This document shows positions 20,271 to 25,862 of a DNA stretch of 25,862 nucleotides, piece after piece. Origin of the DNA: Asterionellopsis glacialis (Eukaryota; Bacillariophyta; Plagiogrammaphyceae; Rhaphoneidales; Asterionellopsidaceae); the NCBI GenBank assembly GCA_014885115.2, contig WKLE02000455.1, positions 26,362-52,223 on the forward strand, given 5' to 3'. A program made the position numbers and the translations under genes. The notes beneath the pieces are model-generated. The model was given only the letters and a program-made list of their open reading frames with translations, made no database searches and was not told the origin of the DNA. The first letter of the stretch is position 1. Each line of letters opens with the position of its first letter.

Positions 20271-21214
20271 TCACAGCCTTGTTGTAACATATAGTTGAAC
20301 ACTGTCGAAATTCATTTGTAACAAGTTGTCCATTTGGAAGCTCCTTCTTCTATCTGATCCACAGTTTAAGTTTTCCATCAGGGAACCAAACTCCTTTGGT
20401 GATGGGAAGTCCTTGATAGAATTTTGTAAATGAAGGTATTCGCGTGGTGCACCGCTCAAAACACCACCAAGAATAGGAACAATATGCCGAATAAAAAACT
20501 TGGCAGCCACATTGAGGAATCCAGCACTTTGAGGCTCCGAGAATTCCAAAACACAGAAAACACTACCCGGCTTTAAAACACGATGTATCTCACATAAGGC
20601 AACTTCTTTCTCAGGAACATTTCGAATACCAAAAGCCATGGTGGCTCCATCAAATGTACTTTCTTCTATTCCGCTAAAATCTCGTGCATCTGCCCATTGC
20701 AAATTAATTTTACCTTCAAGATGCTGATCCTTCACCTTTTGAATACCGACGTCGAGCATCTTTTGAGAGGGATCCAAACCAAGGACTGTCCCATCCGGGA
20801 TTTCTTTTGAAAGCATCAGGGCAACATCAGCTGTTCCAGTTGCAATATCCAGTAACTTCGGCTTACCGATGTTAGAAACACGTGCAGCAACGGTCTCCAC
20901 CATAGTCTTTCTCCATCCAATGTCCATTCGCATAGCCAGAACTCTGTTAATCATCTGGTAGAAAGGGAAAATAACAAATGAGGAAAGGATTAATATTTAC
21001 TATCTACTGAAAATTCGCGTGCGGACAAAAGGAAGCACTTGCCACTTACATCATATCTTGATGCAATGAGGTCGAACATTTGACCGCTGCCAAAGTCGGA
21101 TGGTGGTGTTTCTACACCAGCGAAAAAGATGTAATTTGATGAAATGGCTATGAAAGCGACAACAGCTGCTAATAAAAATACAGTGCGGTTTCTCGAAGAA
21201 CCTTCTTGTGACAT
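20271..21214 (-). CDS. UbiE/COQ5/MenG family quinone C-methyltransferase (two exons)
   Basis: Minus-strand exons 21214-21050 and 20954-20271 with a 95-bp intron (GAT|GTAAGT to CCAG|ATG), giving 282 residues. The splice rebuilds the family signature FDLIASRYD plus MINRVL...DIGWRK, so the intron falls inside UbiE signature 1. SAM-binding motif I is LLDIATGTAD at ~89-98, and signature 2 is RVLKPGSVFCVLEFS. The family C-methylates the ring of ubiquinone or menaquinone/phylloquinone precursors. The sequence alone does not decide between mitochondrial COQ5 and plastid MenG roles. The N-terminus has an uncleaved-looking hydrophobic segment (residues 11-33) after MSQEGSSRNR, so it may be a membrane anchor or an ER-type targeting signal. 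The C-terminal ~30 residues (after LMENLNC) do not match the bacterial ends well, but QLYVTTRL resembles the usual C-terminus. Confidence 0.92.
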
Positions 21215-22437
21215 GGTAGAAAGTTGGACTGATTGTCTTACTCAATAAGAACACAGGCAACTTGATTTAGTTTTATTAGTTTCACTGAAACTAATTGTTC
21301 AACAACTGTGTAACTGGCGGTATCTCGTAAAACTGTTGCGCAGATCATTCGAAAGCCTTGTTTGGACCACAATCGGGAAATACCTGTATTTTACAAGAAA
21401 AAGTTAAAAACAGATCCTGGTAGTCTACTGGTATCTTGTACTGGTACCTGTACCTGTACGCCTTTAGTTAGTAATTTTAAGTAAGTGCGTGTTCTTCCTG
21501 TCATGGTCTGTCCATGGATAAAATGAGTCAGTCAAAAGATTTTTCTGTAAAAAAGATACACCTCCCATTAAACTGTTTTTTCCACAACAATATTGATACT
21601 ATTTACCGGGTACACTTCCTGGTACCCGGGTACCGGTACTACCGTACCTGGTACGTTCGGTGCAGTACCATGTACTTTGAAATTCTGCTTTCAAGTATGA
21701 ATAATTAGGAATTTAAGTAGATCTGGGAATTGATCTCAATATACATAACTTCAATAATTGTAGGTACTGTACAGTACTTACAGTATCAGATGAAAAGGTT
21801 TTTTGAAAAGACTTAAATAATATACTACTTAATAATTGAATGGAGATCTTTTTTATATTTTTTGTGTACTATCGTAATTAATGGCTAGAGATGAAGTACC
21901 AATTATACATTTTTCTTACCACGTACCCCAGGTACAATGTACTCTTATAAAAGGAATTTCAGAGTACTCAATATCAGGCAGTGCAAATAATAATTTTGGC
22001 TGCATTCTATATAATGTACCCGGATACCTGCTACTTGTCTTGTAGTGTAGGACCTGGTACTGCTTGTACCGTACCTGGTAGTATACAGGTAAGAGTACTG
22101 TGGGTCCTGCTAGTCTAGTTGTCTCTGGACTATAATAATATTATGTGTGCTTGGTCTGTGTCTTGCAAGAAAAAACGATGTTGTCTCTGGTGCTGTCAAA
22201 AACTCTAGAAGAGAGCCGAGTCCAGAGTAGTCTCAAGGAGCAGGACTAGAATCTTGCCCTCTAGTGAAGTCTGAACTACAGACTCTGTCCACAAAGTTGT
22301 GCAGAAGCAAGGGTGAAGTTTCTACTTTATTAACAAGCTACTTTCTGCCCCCCTCCCCTCTTCCCCCTCGCCGTTTTCACTTTTGGAAATAGTCAAGTAT
22401 TCATAATCTTTTCTAGTGGTCATTACCTCTGTCACTT
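21215..22437. other. Intergenic region rich in GTAC/GGTACC motifs
   Basis: 1.2 kb between divergent genes. From about 21425 to 22100 the tetramer GTAC occurs roughly 26 times by my eye count, often as GGTACC or CCGTACCTGGTAC strings (21430-21460, 21605-21675, 22015-22085). From 22105 to 22265 there are several CTAG/TCTAGA/GGTCC motifs. A C-rich tract (22347-22370, ccccccctcccctcttccccc-like) lies just upstream of the RING-H2 gene and may be a promoter element. No gene is seen. Confidence 0.6.
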
Positions 22438-23751
22438 ATGAAGAATATATCAAAATTATTGAAAAGGGTCTTTTTTGTTGTAGCCTTCTTGCCTTTTTGG
22501 GTAGAAGCAGGTGGTTTTCATCGCGTTTGTAATTTGAGTAAGGTTCCTATTGTTGCACTGATAAAGGACCTTGAAACGGGAGAGTATGTGATTGCAGATG
22601 ATGATGCGCATGATGGACGGTTGACTCCCAATACCCATGGTGACAACGACGAGAACGATAACAATATAGATGGAAATCTTCGACGTTTGCGAACAGCCAC
22701 ATTATCGTCAATGATCGTGGATGCCATTCGTCCATTACACCGAAAAATGAAAAGCAACCAAGATGATAGAAATGATATAAACAGTGATCAACTATTTCGT
22801 GCACGAAAGTGCATATGTTTCATTCAGGAAGATGATCCTCGATACTGTCCAGTTGACAAAGTCCATTGTGGAGTGCCCAAAACGAACAATCAAGCGTATG
22901 AAGATGTACCGCCCTCTGAGGTCGGATGTTTCAATCAATCATCACGTACTGTCCTAATACGCAACGCTTGGCCAGTTGTAATATTATGGTATGGTGCTCT
23001 TATTTTGTTTTTGTTTCTTACCGAGCAAGGACGCCATACACGCAATTTTGTTTACAGTAAATTATGCAATCGCAATTACAACGCATCTATGATCAACCGG
23101 ATGCTCGAGCCATCTGATGTCTTCAGCAGTCGCTTCTTTGCCCCCTTTTGGAGACAACGTCCTGTGCGACGAACAGTTGTAGATCCAGTGACACCTGAAA
23201 CTGAAGAAGATCGGAATGAAAATCGAGGTCCTCCTACAGCACTTGCCTTGAAAACAAAACGATACATGCGTCCATCGTCAGATATTGTTGCGGGTAGCAC
23301 GGAACAGTCAACCGATTACAGCAGGGACTGCGACAGTGAAAACTCTCAAGAAGGCATCAGCTGTACGATTTGCTTTGGACCACTTGAAGATGGCGAACGG
23401 ATTGGAGCATTGCCCTGCGAACACATTTTTCATGTAGATTGTTTAAAAACTTGGCTATCTAGAAGAAACGTTTGTCCGCTATGCCAAACACCGAATGTAG
23501 CGGTACCAAGATATGGATCAAGAAGTAACGAGGATCATGGTGAGACCAGAAGCAATTCCTCAAACAGTATTGTAGATAACAATACCTCTGAAGAAGCAAC
23601 TAATACCCAGGTAGATGGACAAACAAGACTTTCTCCCCGATTAAGAGTTTCAAACAACTTTTCTCGGCATCCAGTATTACAAAGACGACAAACCAGCCCG
23701 CCGGAACCTAGAGAATCATGGTCGGGTTGGCATTTTAATGGCGTAGGATAA
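22438..23751 (+). CDS. Membrane RING-H2 finger protein, putative E3 ubiquitin ligase (copy A)
   Basis: An intronless frame of 437 residues. A signal peptide (hydrophobic core VFFVVAFLPFWV, about residues 11-22) precedes a luminal/extracellular part with cysteines in the pattern RKCIC-x8-YC-x2-DK-x2-C-x20-CF at 123-165. One transmembrane segment lies at ~178-195, then a cytosolic linker with PTALALKTKRYMRPSS at 267-282. A perfect RING-H2 follows at 309-349 (C-x2-C-x14-C-x-H-x2-H-x2-C-x10-C-x2-C). The ~85-residue Ser/Asn-rich tail is disordered-looking. RING-H2 fingers recruit E2 enzymes; the topology resembles endomembrane/plasma-membrane RING E3s, but the luminal module is not the PA domain I would expect of that group. 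It is paralogous to the minus-strand gene 317 bp downstream, in tail-to-tail orientation. Confidence 0.9.
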   Translation: MKNISKLLKRVFFVVAFLPFWVEAGGFHRVCNLSKVPIVALIKDLETGEYVIADDDAHDGRLTPNTHGDNDENDNNIDGNLRRLRTATLSSMIVDAIRPLHRKMKSNQDDRNDINSDQLFRARKCICFIQEDDPRYCPVDKVHCGVPKTNNQAYEDVPPSEVGCFNQSSRTVLIRNAWPVVILWYGALILFLFLTEQGRHTRNFVYSKLCNRNYNASMINRMLEPSDVFSSRFFAPFWRQRPVRRTVVDPVTPETEEDRNENRGPPTALALKTKRYMRPSSDIVAGSTEQSTDYSRDCDSENSQEGISCTICFGPLEDGERIGALPCEHIFHVDCLKTWLSRRNVCPLCQTPNVAVPRYGSRSNEDHGETRSNSSNSIVDNNTSEEATNTQVDGQTRLSPRLRVSNNFSRHPVLQRRQTSPPEPRESWSGWHFNGVG

Positions 23752-24067
23752 AACAAATCGTGCCCGATTTTCGTTCAATTAAATACGAACCCTTTTACTT
23801 TCAAGTAGTAATTGAATAATGTACATGTAGTTATGAAATATCTATTTCTATACTCTCACTGGGTTGAGATAGATACTTTTACTTTGCCTCCAGATCTTTC
23901 ATAATCTGCTCCTGTTACAAGTATCATCCTTTTTGACTTGAGGCCATAAAAGAGAAGTCTAGTTTTAACGAACATACTTTGCCTCCAGATCTATCATAAT
24001 CTGCTGCTGTTACAAGTATCATCCTTTTTTACTTGAGGCCATAAAAGAGAAGTCTAGTTTTAACGAA
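23752..24067. other. Convergent 3' spacer between RING-H2 paralogues
   Basis: 316 bp between the two stop codons, more than half of it occupied by a tandem direct repeat described separately. It must contain the 3' UTRs of both genes. Confidence 0.6.
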
Positions 24068-24068
24068 C
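23881..24068. repeat. 93-bp direct repeat, two copies
   Basis: Copy 1 at 23881-23973 and copy 2 at 23976-24068, offset 95 bp, differing at about three positions (near 23897/23992, 23911/24006 and 23935/24030). Both begin actttgcctccagatct and end agttttaacgaac. Copy 2 ends on the first base of the minus-strand RING-H2 stop codon (24070-24068), so the duplicated block is essentially that gene's proximal 3' UTR. The high identity suggests a recent duplication. Confidence 0.9.
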
Positions 24069-25117
24069 TACGTGTTGTTGATGTCGCCTACGGAATCCCG
24101 ATTATATCGTGGTGCTGCAATATCTGGAGCTTGACAAAGAGGACAGACGTTTCTACGCTTTAACCAAGTTTTTAGGCAGTCTGCATGGAAGATGTGTTCA
24201 CAAGGTAGAGCACCTATGCGCTCGTCTGTTTCAATATCAGCAAAACAAATGGTACAAGTCAAATCTTCTCCCCCCTCCTCTTCGACAGTATCATTTTTCA
24301 CACATTGACTTTCATTCTTTTTAGTAGCTGCAGAAGAAGGACGCACATATCGGCGAGTTTTCAAAGCTAGTGCTGTTGGGTTCTGGTCCCTTTGCTCATC
24401 CAATTCGTTGACTTGCCAGGCAACTGGTAGATCAAATAATTGGTCGGGTTGCTCTTCATTTCGGAATTCGCCTGCTCCCTCTTCATTTCGAATCCATCTC
24501 CGACTATGATACCTTTGAATCCTCCAAAGAAGGGAATTTGCTCTCTCTGGATTTTGTACGATTTCATCTACAAGACGTTCATTCCGTGTAAGACAGCATA
24601 ACTTTCCCCGAATATAATCTCTCGCATGTTTACCCTGCCGAGACGTGACAAAATGTAGGCCTACCATTAAGCAATAAAACCAAAAGAAAAGAGCCAAATT
24701 TTGAATAATCTCTGTTGTTGCTTTAGATTTGAAACATTTCCCTGCTATGCTGTCCTGTCGAGGTGTGATGCAAACATCTTTGTCGGAGGCACAATAGAAA
24801 GATACGTCGTCGCCAGTGCATGGACATTTCTTCATTAAAAAATAGTCTTCGTCGTCACCAGCACTTTCAAGACGATGACTACCATGGCTATTGGATATTG
24901 TCAACCCTTCCGGGAATGGAAAATTATCATTGTTGCTTTGTATGGCGTCGAGCATTCGATCGTCACCATCAGTAGGATCCATAAGAACATATTGATTATT
25001 TTCTTTGTCAAAAGTTACGCGAACAGTGGGAGAATTGGCCATGGAACAAGACCGCGCTTCTATTCTTTTCGCGGCAAAGCTTATGCATAACGTGAAAGTG
25101 ATTCCGAAATGCCACAT
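24068..25117 (-). CDS. Membrane RING-H2 finger protein, putative E3 ubiquitin ligase (copy B)
   Basis: 349 residues from ATG 25117-25115. The frame extends further to a GTG at 25195, but starting at this ATG puts an apparent signal peptide (MWHFGITFTLCISFAAKR) at the N-terminus, as in copy A. The luminal part carries KKCPC-x7-YC-x2-DK-x2-C-x11-CF at 97-129. A transmembrane segment is at ~137-157, followed by QGKHARDY and KLC (copy A: QGRHTRNF and KLC). The cytosolic linker PTALALKTRRYVRPSS is at 247-262 and a perfect RING-H2 at 288-328, with ALPCEHIFH-DCLKTWL-RRNVCPLCQ shared with copy A. The C-terminal tail is only about 20 residues, versus ~85 in copy A. No intron. The function is probably ubiquitin ligation at an internal or plasma membrane; the substrate is unknown. 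Confidence 0.9.
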   Translation of the reverse strand: MWHFGITFTLCISFAAKRIEARSCSMANSPTVRVTFDKENNQYVLMDPTDGDDRMLDAIQSNNDNFPFPEGLTISNSHGSHRLESAGDDEDYFLMKKCPCTGDDVSFYCASDKDVCITPRQDSIAGKCFKSKATTEIIQNLALFFWFYCLMVGLHFVTSRQGKHARDYIRGKLCCLTRNERLVDEIVQNPERANSLLWRIQRYHSRRWIRNEEGAGEFRNEEQPDQLFDLPVAWQVNELDEQRDQNPTALALKTRRYVRPSSAATKKNESQCVKNDTVEEEGGEDLTCTICFADIETDERIGALPCEHIFHADCLKTWLKRRNVCPLCQAPDIAAPRYNRDSVGDINNT

Positions 25118-25862
25118 ATGTTCCAATGTTAAAGAAGATTTCCGCTTCGTACTTGTAATGGTCGTGGCTGTGGCGGAATAGTGAGTTGACACCACCTGTG
25201 GTTTTCTGAGTTTTGAGAGTATTTATTATCTGTGAAGCTTACTTCCAGCATCACTTTTGCAAGGTTTCGTAAAGGACAGGTTGACTTGAAGTGAAATTAC
25301 CGTACATCTCTCTAGAGAAGTAGTCCTGCAGGCTTGCAGATTTGAAACGAAAGAACTCTCTGACGTAATGTATACCAAAAAGTACATAATCGTACATACG
25401 TGAAATTTCTAAACGAATGTTCAATACTTAAAAAATCATTGCACCAGAAAGCATAGTAGGTCCTAATGGTGGTGGAACCCCAGCAACATTGAGCCTAATG
25501 TAATCAATCCCACAGGTACTGACCATACGTCGTACAGTACTTGTTTGTGGGAAACCAAATGTGATCAATCCTGACCATACTTGTTTGTCGGAAACAAGTG
25601 TTTTGGGATCGATTGTATTCAAATTCAAATTTAGGTATCAAAGAACCGGTGAGGCTAGTACAAAAACCACTGTAGGACTTCTGTATGTAAACGACGAAAC
25701 TTAAATAGATTTGTAGTACACGGTAAAAGACCCCTCCCTCTTGACGTCGTTTTGACTGCTTACCCAACTGTCTCCAGCAAAAATCCACATCTAACATTCC
25801 TTTTTGACGTGACTATCGAAACTTTTGTGTGGAACTTGAGGAATACTTTTGGCCTAATGTGG
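25118..25862. other. Upstream region of RING-H2 copy B, no gene seen
   Basis: 745 bp to the window edge. It should contain the copy B promoter. It includes a tctctctagagaa palindrome (about 25306-25318) and an imperfect direct repeat: ctgaccatac plus acttgtttgt-ggaaac occur at about 25519-25555 and again at 25571-25595. Minus frames 25428-25628 and 25504-25797 overlap each other in different frames and have no recognisable content. Confidence 0.45.

Noticed and set aside
25115..25195. Longer N-terminus for RING-H2 copy B starting at 25195
   Set aside because: That start codon is GTG; the first in-frame ATG at 25117 places a signal peptide at the N-terminus, as in copy A.
25428..25797. Two overlapping minus-strand frames near the window end
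   Set aside because: They overlap in different frames, contain a decayed direct repeat and no recognisable protein feature; could only be revived if the gene continued outside the window.

Overview
The window looks like nuclear DNA of a diatom or a closely related photosynthetic stramenopile. The evidence is: protein-coding genes broken by short GT-AG introns (94-120 bp, one of 283 bp); nucleus-type products (a spliceosomal DEAD-box helicase, membrane RING-H2 proteins); a glutathione S-transferase whose N-terminus is a signal peptide followed by an ASAFAP-like plastid-targeting motif; and a decayed reverse transcriptase of a type I associate with stramenopile genomes. Species cannot be named from the sequence alone.

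Layout, left to right. 126-1598 (+): plastid-targeted GST-like protein. 1821-2949 (-): NUDT15-like Nudix hydrolase, two exons, convergent with the GST. 3655-7579 (+): 1,236-residue acidic multidomain coiled-coil protein, three exons, sharing a divergent promoter region with the Nudix gene. 7948-10146 (+): Prp28/DDX23 RNA helicase, intronless. 10246-11753 (-): mitochondrial iron-dependent alcohol dehydrogenase of the ADHFE1 (hydroxyacid-oxoacid transhydrogenase) type, two exons. 11985-12386 (-): two identical tRNA-Gly(GCC) genes in a tandem segmental duplication. About 12450-14990: gene-poor DNA containing a degenerate reverse transcriptase (-). 14994-15707 (-): small secreted cysteine-rich protein. 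15708-17605: the longest gene-free stretch. 17606-19386 (+): unrecognised 560-residue protein, two exons, with a C-terminal hydrophobic segment. 20271-21214 (-): UbiE/COQ5/MenG quinone methyltransferase, two exons. 21215-22437: intergenic DNA strongly enriched in GTAC/GGTACC motifs. 22438-23751 (+) and 24068-25117 (-): two paralogous membrane RING-H2 proteins, tail to tail, separated by a 93-bp direct repeat. 25118-25862: no gene seen.

The genes are mostly unrelated single-copy nuclear genes rather than an operon-like system. Two places show local genome dynamics: the tRNA-Gly tandem duplication and the inverted RING-H2 pair. I did not find convincing evidence for a wholly new multi-gene system. 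The most interesting candidates are the RING-H2 pair with its shared luminal cysteine module and linker, and the large acidic protein in which a PDZ-like fold may be split by about 200 acidic residues and followed by Ig/PH-like and coiled-coil regions.

Splice sites were inferred by eye from GT/AG consensus, reading-frame continuity and family alignment. They have no transcript support here.
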